A stretch of 64,000 bases of DNA from Isochrysis galbana (lineage: Eukaryota; Haptophyta; Isochrysidales; Isochrysidaceae): NCBI GenBank assembly GCA_018136815.1, contig CM030933.1:2603944-2667943 (forward strand), given 5' to 3'. Each line of letters opens with the position of its first letter. Position 1 is the first letter of the stretch. Both the position numbers and the translations under genes were made by a program. The notes beneath the pieces are model-generated. The model worked only from the letters and a program-made list of their open reading frames with translations, ran no database searches and was not told the DNA's origin. Below, in pieces: positions 10,657 through 20,712 of this stretch.

Positions 10657-12678
10657 ATGGCCGTCTCCTCATGGAGCGCCGGCGTGCTGCTCATCGTCTG
10701 CGTGGCCATGCTCTGGTCCGGCTCGACGGTGGTAGTACAGGCCATCTTCTCGGAGCTCCACTTCCACCGCCCCTTCTTCCTCACCTACCTCGCAAACAGC
10801 TGCTTCGTCAGCCTCCTCCCACTCCGCTCACTCACGGCCGCAGGCAGAGCAGTGCTCTCTCTCTACTTCTCTCGCTCTTTCGGCTCTCCTCCGTCCCCTC
10901 ACGGCTCTATCTCGGCATCGTTTGGCTCTTTGTCTTCAGGCTCCGGCGCCGCAAGCTCGCGGGGTGCGGTGGGGCAGCTGGCAGACGACAGAGCGCTGAG
11001 CGCTTCCCCTCTCAGCTGTGCTGGCGTGGGACGCTCGGTGTATGTGGAGGGGCAGCTGCGCGAGGACAGGCAGGCTCCGGCGATTGCCGAGGAGTTCTCT
11101 GACGCGGAGGGTGAGTATTTCGGGTTCGGCTTGACCGGAGGGCAGAGACAGTCAGACCGCACCTCGCCCTCAAACACGGCAGGGGACACCGAGCTGCGCG
11201 CAATGGCCGCACCGCGGAACTGCTCTCGAGGTGGTGTGGTGGCCATCTCGTCGCTCATCGTGTGCCCCATCTGGTTTGCCGCCAACTTCACGTACAACGC
11301 TTCGCTTGCACACACGACCGTCACGGTATCGACAGTCATATCTGCCTCGTCGAGTGCGTTCACATTGTTATTGTCTATCGTTTGTCTAGGCGAGCCGTTT
11401 GGTTGGCTCAAGCTGCTAGGAGTCCTTCTATGCTGGTTGGGGAACGCGCTCACGGTCCTGGAGGTTCCTCACGTCGACAACGCCGACAGTATCAGCGCCT
11501 TGCGCGCTGAAAGTAGCGGCGAGAGGGGTGGAGATGTCACAGGCGGAGCATTCGCTTCGCTCCCGGATAGTGCGCCACATGAGAACACCGTCGGAGTCAT
11601 GCTGTGCATCGTCTCCGCCTTCCTATACGCCGTGTACACAGTAACGATTCGGCTGCGTGCACCCACAGACCTGACACTCTTTTTTGGCCTGCTGGGCGCA
11701 TTTAATGCATTGATATTTGCACCGGTGGTCGCGGCACTGCACTTTTCTGGCGTTGAAGACCTCTCGCCTCTCGTGGGAGAGCAGGGCGGCCGGATCATGG
11801 GGCTGCTCGTCCTCAAGGTGTGCATGCTTCACGTGATTCCATGGTGGCCCTTCACGAAATATCTGACGTGGCCTGGTACCTGCACGCATCACAGGGGATG
11901 GCCGACAACGTCCTTTCTGATACGCTATGGGCTAAGGCCGTAATGCTCACGTCACCTGCCGCGGCCACCGTCGGCCTCTCATTGACGGTGCCCCTTGCCA
12001 TGATGTGAGCTTCGCGATGTCTGCTGCACCAGCCGTGACTTGCACCAGGGCTCGTGTTGGGCCGCTGTAGCGAATGTTGCCACTCCATCATTCTTGCTCT
12101 AACCAGTCGCTGGAGCCGCACTGCCCGACCAACCGTACGGTTTGCCCGCCAATCCGAAGCATTGAGCACTCCCATTTACAACGGCGCATTTTGTTGGGCA
12201 CCTTTTTTTTCGCTATGCCGACCGGACACCCCCCCTTGCGTCTTGACGTAGATCCGAAGTTGTTTTTCCGGCATCATGGATGGTGGATGCATCTGCGCCA
12301 AGTGTGTTAGAGGTCGGTGGCGCCTTGATGGTTGTTCTAGGCTTCGTTGCGATCAACCTCGCGCCCGATAGCCGCAAGGATCATTCGCGCCGTGGTGACA
12401 CAGGAGGGCGACGAACCTGCTTTCGTTGGTGGGAGATAGTTTGCAGATGCAACGATCTACCATGTGCACCACAACTCAAGATCCCGCTATTGGGTGGCAT
12501 GTTCTGGAAAGCGCGTGGCGATACAATGGCGGGCGAGATACGACGGTCACATCCCTCAGACTCTGAGCAATCGGACGTGCTCGACAATCGCGAAGCCGGA
12601 CTCTCGACCAGCAACACTTGCTGCTCCCATGGTGGTGAGGCGGCGACATGGACTAACCATGGGATGCTCACAAGGTAG
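10657..12678 (+). CDS. SLC35F/THI74-type membrane transporter (DMT superfamily), three exons
   Basis: Exon 1 (10657-11817) starts MAVSSWSAGVLLIVCVAMLW, the first helix of DMT carriers. It continues with RPFFLTYLANSCFVSLLPL and, after a long polar insert (about residues 75-185), IVCPIWFAANFTYNASLAHT and STVISASSSAFTLLLSIVCL, matching SLC35F5-like proteins. Intron 1 is 11818-11894 (GTGTGC...CACAG). Exon 2 (11895-12004) gives MADNVLSDTLWAKAVMLTSP and LSLTVPLAM, the strongest family signature (LSD.LW...V..TSP...T.GLSLTIPLAM). Intron 2 is 12005-12251 (GTGAGC...TAG), closing codon phase. Exon 3 encodes the last helix (GGALMVVLGFVAIN) and a polar tail. About 565 residues against about 420-520 for relatives; the extra length is the Ser-rich insert. 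Substrate is unknown for this branch. The ATG follows a (CT)n tract by seven bases. Confidence 0.85.
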
Positions 12679-14448
12679 TACGTAGTATCTGGCAAGCGAT
12701 CATGTTGTGAGCCGTGCAATGACGTGTAATGTCACGGGGTCGTATCAGGTTTTTTACTCGCCGGCAACATGCGCTTGCGCAAGCAGCACGCGCTAACTGC
12801 CCATGCGCGCGGGTTGGGGTGGGTGCACCCGCGTATAGTAACCGTGCGCGCATGCGCTAGCGAAATATGCCGTGCCGCGCGCCGTGCTGAAGGGCCTACA
12901 CTCTACACTTCCGCGCTCGCTTCACGAGCGCATACGCATCTGCGCGCCGGCGCCCAATAGCGCGAATGCAAAAAAAAAAACAGCTGAAGATTCCGGGCTA
13001 CTCGCCTACTAAGTCTAGGTTTCCCTGTCACTGCTACGACACCGCCCTTATATCCCCTCCCTCCACCTCCTCCCTTTCCCTTGTCCCTTGCCCCCCCCTT
13101 CCTTCCTTTTGCGTCGGTTTCCGGGGTCCGGCTCTGGTGACGCACTACCAAGAGCCTAGTTCGCAGTGCGGGTTCGGGCAGGCTTGTTGGATGTCTTTAT
13201 CGTGGTGCTGCCGGGATACTTTCGCTAAGTTTACGCTTGAGGATTGCGAACGTTTGTTGCGTGCCTTTTATGCGCCGCGAGCGAGTGTCCGCGGGTTTCG
13301 CACCTTACTTACTATTCTACGCTTTGGGTTCCTCAGCGATGTGCGATGTGTGCTACCCCCAACTGCTGGAGGCTAGCGCGAGAAGTTCCGCACTAGGCTT
13401 GAGGTGTCCGTTTTGGTCGACCGTGTATAGGAGATGAAAGTCGTTTATGTCTATCCTCTTCTTTTGTTGTCTGCCCATTCCCGCTTGGGCGGTTCTAGCC
13501 GAGTCGGTCGTGTGGGCAAAGAGTAGGGCTTTGCTTGCCCGTTTTTATGTTAGCTAAAAAAATCTGAAGATTCAGGGCTAATATACCTATCGTTGGACCA
13601 GTAGACACTAATCCCTACCGACAACGCCCTTTACTCCCCTCACTCCGCCGCCTCGCCTTTCCCCCCTCATCGGTTTCGGGGGTGCGGCCCGGGTGCAGGG
13701 GCTGGGGTTGATTGAGTTGATTGTGCACGGGCCCACCCCCACCCCGGGGGGTGTCCGCGATGGAGTGAGGGGGGCGCGAGGCCCCCATTGACCCCCACTT
13801 ATAAAAGTAGGTTGAGGTAACTCGGCCGAGGCGACCTAAATCGAAGCAGCGTGTGTAGCCAAGAAGTCGTTCCCGAGCAGCAGCATCGGGTTGCCTTCAA
13901 CCTTCAATGCCACCATGAACGTATGACAAAAAAGACATCCACCTGAGCCGCTAGGGGCCCGTTATCAGACTGCCGGTATGTATCTTTGCCGCAAAGACAC
14001 AAGTCACTAATATCAGCTGACATTCTGCTCGCTCAGAGCCTTTGAGGTGAAATCAGCTGATGGACCTGATCAGCTGACATCAGCTACTGATATCAGTGTA
14101 AGCTCGAAGTTGGTGTCAGCTGATGAACTGATGCACCATCACTGCATATGAACACAATGATAGAAAGAAGCAGTTGCCTCGCACATGCACATGAGGTCCA
14201 AGGTCAAGCAAGCACGCACACCAACACCAACCATCCAAGCCGCACAAGCGCTACCTAGAAGCTGAGTCTGCGGCTCTCAACGGCGCATTTCATGCTCTAG
14301 AAAAGGCGGCGTAAACCCTTTGGTTTGACGATGGCGTACGCCAAAAGTGGCGGCGAGAGAACAACTTCAAAATTACCGTTGGAAGGCCCCCATTGGGTCA
14401 TTCCACCGGCGATTCGCCGCTCGTTTGGATGAGGACAGCCAGTCGCGT
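12679..14448. other. Gene-poor stretch with two related repeat units
   Basis: Two stretches begin with an A-run followed by CTGAAGATTC-GGGCTA (12968 and 13558). Each continues with a CCTCCCTCC-type pyrimidine stretch, so they look like two copies of one dispersed element (about 12965-13140 and 13555-13700). A cluster of TCAGCTGA words lies at 14005-14131. No supported gene. Confidence 0.45.
14005..14131. repeat. Cluster of palindromic TCAGCTGA words
   Basis: TCAGCTGA or a close derivative (ATCAGCTGACAT, ATCAGCTGATGG, ATCAGCTACTGATATCAG, GTCAGCTGATGAACTGATG) occurs about six times in 127 bases. The 8-mer is self-complementary and contains the CAGCTG E-box core. It may be degenerate satellite or a clustered binding site. 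Confidence 0.6.
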
Positions 14449-15960
14449 CTACTCGGCGTATCGCAGCCTACGTCGGCGTGGTGGGTTTAGTTGGCCCATG
14501 GGCTTGTGCTTCTTGGCCGCCCTCGCGAGTGCCGCCGTGAAGGAACCGTCACTAGAGGTGGAGTAGTCGATGGTCACCCCAAGATTGGACGAGCCACCCC
14601 TGTGAATCGGTGGCAGCATAGCCCCGGCACCTTGCACACCATGCGGTGGAGCGTGTGCAGCCGCAGCGCCGAGGCTACCGGGAAAGGCGCCACGCGACGC
14701 AGTCAAAGCCTGGAGGCACCTGTCGGCGATGGCCGCGGCCTGCGCGTTGACGGAGAGCAGGGCTCATCTCACCAGTATATAAGCAAAGAGGGCAGGGCAC
14801 ATTTTATGTGTGGACGCAGCCGGCGAGCTCTTCCTACCTCTCGGAGGCGCAGCGCTACACCAACCGATGGCATGTCGAATCTAGCGGCAAGAACACTCAC
14901 CTTCGGCAGGTCGATCCTGGTCTTGGGAGACTCGTCAAGCATGCGCCATGCGAGCGCTGACAGCTCCTCGCCCATTTGCCACGAGTGGCGCCTTCGCGCT
15001 AGGTCGAGCGCAGCAGCAATTGACTCCTTACGCCCTTCTGCCAGACGGCGCTCGCGCAGCATGCCTTGAAGCAGTAATTCGAGGAGCACGCAGCCCAAAC
15101 TGTAGACGTCGGATGATGCGCCATACGGCTTGCGCGCCTCCACCTCTGGCGACATGTACAGATCGGTTCCGCAGCGTGAGTGACGGCGCGGCGACCCGCT
15201 CAGCCGACGGCGTGAGAGGCCGGCGCAAGCCAGCCCGAAGTCCCCTAGCTTCACGGTAGCGTCGTTTCGCGTGACAAAGACGTTGGTTGACTTGAGGTCA
15301 CGATGCAGCACGCCGCACGAGTGCACCTGCAACGGGCCAAACGGAGGACCGTGAGGCACAGGCAGATGAGTGAGCCAGCTGCCGTCAAGGAGCTCGTTAC
15401 TTCGCCCCGACGTGAGGGAGGAGCAACCGCGCCGAAAAAGACGCGGACGGGGGCACTGCGCGTACGTAGAAGAGCGTCCGGCACAGCGTGGCGAAGAAAG
15501 AGAGCAACTGTGCCTCCGTCAACGGCAGCTCATTCCGCTTGCACGCCATCCTGTCGATGAGGTCACCGCCGGCACAGTACTCCATCGCGATCATCACCGA
15601 GCAGCCGCCATTATTGTGACGGTGGAGGAAGACGTCCTCAAAGGTCACCACGCCCGGATGGTGCAGCCTCTGTAGACAAGCAGCCTCGAGGAGTGCCTGG
15701 TTGGCGTCGTTGACCGAGCCACAACCAATCTTCTTGAGCACGATCGTGCGGCCGTGCCGTCGCGCGAGCGCCGCCTCACCAAATCCGCCCTTGCCGAGCG
15801 AGCGCCGCTCTTTGATGTCCCCCTTGCACCACTGGCACTGACACGGCTCGTGCTTGGCTTGCGCGTGCGTGCGCTGCCAGAGCGTGCAGCCGACTACGAC
15901 CCCACAGATGGCAAAGGCGCAGCCGGATAGGTAGAACATGAGGACGGCAGCCTCGGTCAT
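14449..15960 (-). CDS. Membrane-anchored NEK-like serine/threonine protein kinase, three exons
   Basis: Exon 1 (15960 to 15466; first ATG in a frame open further upstream) has a membrane helix AAVLMFYLSGCAFAICGVVV, then the glycine loop (LGKGGFGEAALARR) and the ATP-binding Lys in IVLKKIGCG. The hinge is AMEYCAGGDL. Intron 1 is 15327-15465 (GTACGC...CAG). Exon 2 (15326-14901) has the catalytic loop VLHRDLKSTNVF, the DFG motif (KLGDFGLACAG) and the activation-segment end CGTDLYMSPEV. The GT.YMSPE and HRDLKS.N combination is NEK-like. Intron 2 is 14740-14900 (GTGAGT...CAG). Exon 3 (14739-14449) supplies the last helix (AAAIADRCLQALTAS) and a basic tail. About 403 residues. All catalytic residues are present, so activity is likely. 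An N-terminal membrane anchor is unusual for NEKs. It is divergent from the epimerase-like gene. Confidence 0.85.
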
Positions 15961-17423
15961 CTCAATGCGCACGATGCCGCGCTGCACGTCGTGGTGGATC
16001 GAGATGTGCGGCGAGCGGAGGGGATGTGGCGGCGTGCCTTGGGAGAGGGGGGGGGTGGAGACGAGGAGGAGTTGGGGAGGAAAGGGAAAGGCGAGGAGGA
16101 GGAGGGGAGGGAGGGAGAGGCGGCGGCGGAGGGGAGAGTCGCCGAGGAAGTGGAGATGGGCGAGGAGGAGGAGGAAGAAGAAGAGGAGGAGGAAGAGGAG
16201 GAGAGGGAGGTGTGGGGGGAAGGAGGGTGGGCGGAGGCGGGTGGCTGTGGGAGGAAGGCTGCGGAGGAGAGGGCGGAGAGATTACGAGCGAGGCTTGCAT
16301 TTGGAGAGAAGGAGGCTGGGAGGGAGAGGGAGAGGGCTCCGCCTGCGGGCCACAGGAGGAGGGGGGACATCTTCGGCAAAACGCGGGAGGGGAGGCCGAT
16401 GGAGGGGGGGCGGGGGGGGGGGGGGCGGCGCCTGAGGGGGAGGTGGGAGAGAGAGAGAGAGAGGGAGGGGAGGGAGAGAGAGGACTGTACTAGGGAGAGA
16501 GGGGAAGGAGAGGGAAGGAGAGGTGGTGATAAGGTGGTTGAGGGGGTGGAAGATATTAGAGGAAGAGGCAGAGAGGAGATCCAGGCCAAGCATGTGTGTG
16601 TGAGAGAGACAAGAAGAAGATTCTTCCCGGAGTGTACTCTTCTTGAAAGAGAAGAAGAAAGAAGAGAGAGCTGAAGGAGAGGAAGTTGCAGAGAAGAAAG
16701 AGAAGAGCAGAGCGTGAGAGTAAGGGTACGGAGTAGAGTTCTGATTCATTCGCGTGCCCACAGGAGAGAGAGAGAGAGGGTTCCGTCGAATATATACTTC
16801 AGCATCCTCTACTATAGCTCCTTCTCCTCCCTCCTTCTTTCTCCTCCTCCTCCCCCTCCCCCCCCCCCCCCCCCCCCCTCTCTCCCTCTGGCTCCACTCC
16901 CCATGTATCTCTTTCATCTATCTTTGGGTGAATCTTCTCTTCTTCCTCTTACACTCCACATCCCCCTCGCGCGGTTTTCACTCCCCTCTCTCTCTCTCTC
17001 TTCGCGCTGGTTTTCTTCTCTCTTCCCCCCCCCCCCGCCCCCCGCGAGGAGGATCCGTCCAGACAAAGATAGAGTAGTAGCGGGACGGGGGGAGAGAGGA
17101 TGAAGAGAGAGAGAGAGAGGAGAGAGCGAGGGGGCGGGGGGAGAGGCTCCCTCACCGAGGCCGCCGAGGAGAAGAAAGAGAAGGAGCAGAACACAGAGAA
17201 GAGAGACGAGAACAGAGCCGAGAATAGAGCGCGCCAGAGAGACTGCTGAGAGAGAGAGAGAGAGAGAGAGAGGAAAGACTTTGGAGAAAGGGACAGAAAG
17301 AATCGAGGGGGACCGAGAAAGGAAGGGCGCGAAGAGAGAGGGAGAGAGAGAGAGAGAGAGAGATCTTGGCAGTCCAGCAAAGACAGACCCCCCCCTCCCC
17401 TCCACCCCCACCTCTCTCCACGG
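15961..17423. repeat. Purine/pyrimidine-tract spacer between two divergent genes
   Basis: Almost all of this 1.46 kb is strand-asymmetric simple sequence: GGAGGA-type purine text at 16030-16720, C/T-rich text at 16800-17045 with a C run at about 16858-16877, then (GA)n at 17100-17365. Every frame through it is open and low complexity, which produces many false ORFs. The two starts it separates (15960 minus, 17424 plus) probably share it as a promoter region. Confidence 0.85.
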
Positions 17424-18245
17424 ATGCCCTGTCCGCACGGCTGTCTGAGCCCAATCGGCCTACCTCTTCTTTTCCTCCTCCTCCTCCTCCTCTCTGCCGC
17501 TCACAGCGCCGCCCTGCCGCACCAGCTGGGCCATTCTAGGCTCATAGCGCTGCGTGAGACTCGGGCGGAGGGCCGCCTTGTTGTGGCGCCCTCGGTCGCC
17601 AAGGCAGACTTCTTTCAACTGGGCAGTGAGCTGGGTGAGGCGGTGGAGGCGGGCGCCGAGTGGCTCCACTTCAGCGTGCAGGACGGCCGCATGGTCCCGA
17701 AGATCTCTTTTGGCACGCCTGTCGTCGCCGCGCTGCGGAACCACTTCCCGACCACTGTCTTTGATGTCAAGCTCAGTATAATTGAGCCCGAGCGCCGAGT
17801 CGCCGACTTTGCACAGGCGGGAGCCGACATAATCTCCGTTCACCCCGAGGCGACGCTTCAGCTCCCGGCGACCCTAGACCTGATTTCGTCGGCGGGCTGT
17901 GCGCCGGGCGTTGTCCTGAATCCGGGCACGCCCCTTTCGGTCATCGAGCCGGTGCTTGAGCCTGGGCTTATCGATGTCATCGTCGTCATGCTGGTAAACC
18001 CTGGGCACGGCGGTCCAATGTACATGGACACTGCGCTACGCAAGATCGACAGCATAAAGCGCCTGTGTGCGCAACGTGGTATGGATCCATGGATTGAGGT
18101 GGATGGCGGAGTCTCCGCCAAGAACGCGCGCCTCCTCATCGCCGCAGGAGCAAACGCCCTCGTCGCCGGTGGCGCCCTCTTCAAGGCTGAAGATAAACGC
18201 GCAGCCCTACGACAGCTCCGTCCCGCAGGCGAATGCCAGCCGTGA
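17424..18245 (+). CDS. Ribulose-phosphate 3-epimerase-like protein with signal peptide and altered metal site
   Basis: 273 residues, one exon, ATG 17424. Residues 11-29 are a strong signal peptide (LPLLFLLLLLLSAAHSA). The rest follows the epimerase (beta/alpha)8 barrel: VAPSVAKADF, WLHFSVQDGRMVPKISFG, AGADIISVHPEA, GVVLNPGTPLSVIEPVL, VNPGHGG and WIEVDGGV. The family interconverts ribulose-5-phosphate and xylulose-5-phosphate using a metal held by His, Asp, His, Asp. Here H82 and D227 are kept, but the first Asp is S84 and the second His is K116. The following Met and His of the MDGHFVP motif are Q86 and R89. Two of four metal ligands are therefore missing, so normal epimerase activity is doubtful. 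The signal peptide could be the first part of a secondary-plastid presequence or direct secretion. A (GA)n tract ends about 60 bases before the ATG. Confidence 0.85.
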   Translation: MPCPHGCLSPIGLPLLFLLLLLLSAAHSAALPHQLGHSRLIALRETRAEGRLVVAPSVAKADFFQLGSELGEAVEAGAEWLHFSVQDGRMVPKISFGTPVVAALRNHFPTTVFDVKLSIIEPERRVADFAQAGADIISVHPEATLQLPATLDLISSAGCAPGVVLNPGTPLSVIEPVLEPGLIDVIVVMLVNPGHGGPMYMDTALRKIDSIKRLCAQRGMDPWIEVDGGVSAKNARLLIAAGANALVAGGALFKAEDKRAALRQLRPAGECQP

Positions 18246-18930
18246 CACCAGCCCCGATTGGGCGATGCTGCGTGAGCCAGCGTCGCCGGCACTCCATCAT
18301 TGTGTGCCGCTCTGTTTAGTAATTAGCCAATAGCGCCATCGCATGTCCCGGTACTGCGCCCATGAGCGAGCTGTGCACGATCTGTATGTGGTAGTGCAAC
18401 ACACCACAACATCGATCGGCCGCAGCTTCGTGAACCGTTCTCCAAATTTACTTGAACGAGAGGCATCTCTTGCTTGCTCACCAATATTTTCGCGGAGACC
18501 CGAGAGGCCTATCTATCCGCCGCCCGAAACGCCCATTGCCGCATTTGTGTGTCCGGCACAACGTCCTACTCTCACAAATCTCTTCGCATTCGCATGTCAA
18601 GCATGCGTCGTCCTACTCTCATGTGTTTGCCTTGTGTGGAGTGTAGAGAGTAGAGAGAGGGTAGAGGGTGCAATGGTTCAAACTGTTATTCGACGCGTTT
18701 GTCCTTTGTTGCCTGTTGCGGGTTTCTCCTTTCTTCACCGTCCGAGATATTGGCGGGCCATCTTGGCCAAGTTCGGCAGGACATCTGGAGCGCCTGGGCC
18801 CGACGGTAGACGACGATCGCGACAACGCCACCAATCTAGCACGTTGATGCTCTATACCTCTATACCGCGGTATTATACCGCGGTTGAGAAGACCGCTATT
18901 GACTATTGAGAGGAAAACGCGATTTTCTCC

Positions 18931-19018
18931 TTTTGCAAGAGGGCCGCAATAGAGCCTCAACAGCGCCCCGACACTGTTGGGGCGGGGGGCTGTTGGGGCC
19001 CTATTGCGGCCTGCAAAA
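18931..19018. repeat. Long imperfect hairpin
   Basis: TTTTGCA plus GGCCGCAATAG at 18931-18952 pair with CTATTGCGGCC plus TGCAAAA at 19001-19018. Inside, AACAG/CTGTT and GCCCC/GGGGC pair again around a short loop. A smaller hairpin (GGAAAA...TTTTCTCC, 18911-18930) and a TACCGCGGTA pair (18857-18880) lie just upstream. Confidence 0.75.
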
Positions 19019-19100
19019 ACCCTCTATTGGCCGGAGGCCAAATACAATATGTATTTGGCTGTACATAGTCGCAGGCCCCAGTACTTTATTGCCTATCTAG
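19019..19100 (-). mobile_element. Fragment of the CTAGAT-TIR MITE family
   Basis: Read on the minus strand from 19100: CTAGATAGGCAATAAAGTAC then TGGGGCCTGC, a spacer, TACAGCCAAATACATATTG and TATTTGGCCTCCGGCC. This parallels the left half of the intact element at 41262-41444, including the diverged terminal repeat and the AAATACATATGTATTT palindrome. The other end is not recognisable, so this is a relic. Confidence 0.6.
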
Positions 19101-19254
19101 CCTCTACTCTAACTAAGAATAAAGCGCTCGAGAGAAGTAGGGAGTAGGGAGGCTTCTTCCCTCCCCCCCCCCCCCTCTCTCTCTCTCTCCTCGCTGCGCG
19201 CCGGCGGACGGCAACCAGCGGAGAAAGTGGGAGGGAGGGGGGGGAGTCAAGGGG

Positions 19255-20712
19255 ATGGCCTCCTCCTCCTCGTCGCCTGTGGTCTGCATAGACTGGACAT
19301 CGTTGTGTGGGTCCTCGGAGAGCGTGGATATTCACATCGACCAGCAGATTCTGCGTGCCTATGGACCGGGCGGGCTGGGCATCCTGTTCGTGAGAGGTGT
19401 GCCGGGCGCAGCAGAGGCGAGAGAGGCGCTGCTCCCACTCGCGAGAGAGCTGGCCAGGCTGCCTCCGGCGACTCTCGCACGGTATGAAGACGAGCGCGCG
19501 TTCTACTGCATTGGCTGGTCGCGCGGCAGGGAGAAGTTCAACGGTACGCCCGACAATGCGAAGGGCTCCTTCTACGCCAACCCACTGTTTGATGACCCGT
19601 CAGGCGGAAACGAGCAGGCGAGCAGACCAGCCTCACGAGACAGTCGTGTGGCCCCGCAATCCAGACTTGTGTGTGAACACGCACGCGAATGAACGAATAC
19701 GCACTCGTAAAGCCAGCGTCTACTTTTCCGCATGCGCGATTTCTCTCCCGACGAATATGCTCTCAGGTGCGAAAGGCGTACCCGTACACTAATTGTAACC
19801 GTTGGCCGTCTGAGGTGCCGCAGCTCGAGCAGGCGTTCAAGCGAATGGGCCGGCTGGTGTACGATGTGGCTAAGCCGATCATACGACGTCTAGACGCGCT
19901 CATCGCCGCCGAGCGGCCAGGGCACGGCTCACGGCTGTATGATGCCTCGTTCGAGCCGGGCTCAAGGCTCGCGGTGGGAAGACTCCTCCACTACTATGGA
20001 ATACAGCAAGCTGCGGATGAGGTCGGCAATACCGCTTTCGCCAACTCGAGCGGCAATGCACAGTCCGATTCGTGGTGCGGTTGGCACAACGACAATTCAA
20101 CCATCACAGGACTGGTACCTGCGCTCTGGCTCGATGAGGAGAACGGTGCTCCTGTGTCCGCCCCGCCAGGTGCCGGGCTATATGTGGAAGGGGGCGATGG
20201 CGAGCAGATTCACATCTCAGCGCCTGCCGATGCGCTAGGATTTCAGATCGGCGAAGCGGCACAGGTATGCCTCTTTGCATGCGGCCGGCAATATGCCACG
20301 TGCGTGCTACGTCCGGGCCCGAGCCCTGCTTCTCTCTGCACGTCGAGTGTGACAACACCCCTCCGCTTCACGTTGATGAGCCTTTGACCATGCCCGGATG
20401 CCCATCTTTTGCCAGATACTCTCAGGAGGAGTTGTGCACGCAACACCACACATGGTGCGCGGGTACATCTCACCCATCGGAGCACCGCTCATCTCCCGCG
20501 AAACGTTTGCTTTGTTCATCGAGCCGCAGTGGGACGCTCAGCTCAACCCGCCCCCCCAAACGCCATATGAAGCCATATTCAAGGGAAGGGCAGAGTCCAA
20601 GCTCATCCCACCGCTACGCGCTCGGCTGCACACCGTCCCAACGTTGTTTGGCGACCTGCTCCGCGATTCTAGTCAGATGTACTACGCACACAACAACCCT
20701 GACTCGCGTTAA
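19255..20712 (+). CDS. 2-oxoglutarate/Fe(II) dioxygenase-like protein, three exons, GC-AG intron
   Basis: Exon 1 (19255-19617) starts MASSSSSPVVCIDWTSLCGS and ends GSFYANPLFDDPSGGNEQ. The intron 19618-19766 begins with GC (CAG|GCGAGC) and ends CTCAG. Exon 2 (19767-20264) resumes in phase VRKAYPYTNCNRWPSEVPQL. Intron 2 is 20265-20415 (GTATGC...CCAG). Exon 3 (20416-20712) starts ILSGGVVHATPHMVRG. Joined length is 385 residues. The facial triad of the isopenicillin-N-synthase-like fold is readable: HxD in GWHNDNSTITGL, the distal His in GGVVHATPHMVRG (one of its two histidines), and a 2-oxoglutarate-type Arg downstream in SRETFALF. It resembles an uncharacterised plant/algal group of this fold. 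Substrate unknown; probably soluble, no signal peptide. The frame would break without the GC-AG intron. Confidence 0.82.

Larger units (their letters stand above)
18246..19254. other. Spacer with a strong hairpin and a relic TIR element
   Basis: No gene. The notable structures are the hairpin at 18931-19018 and the element fragment ending at 19100, listed separately. A C run with a CT tract at 19162-19188 lies 70 bases before the next start. Confidence 0.5.

Noticed and set aside
15962-17454. Many Arg/Glu/Gly- or Ser/Pro/Leu-rich ORFs on both strands
   Set aside because: Purely compositional frames of the purine/pyrimidine spacer between the kinase and the epimerase-like gene.
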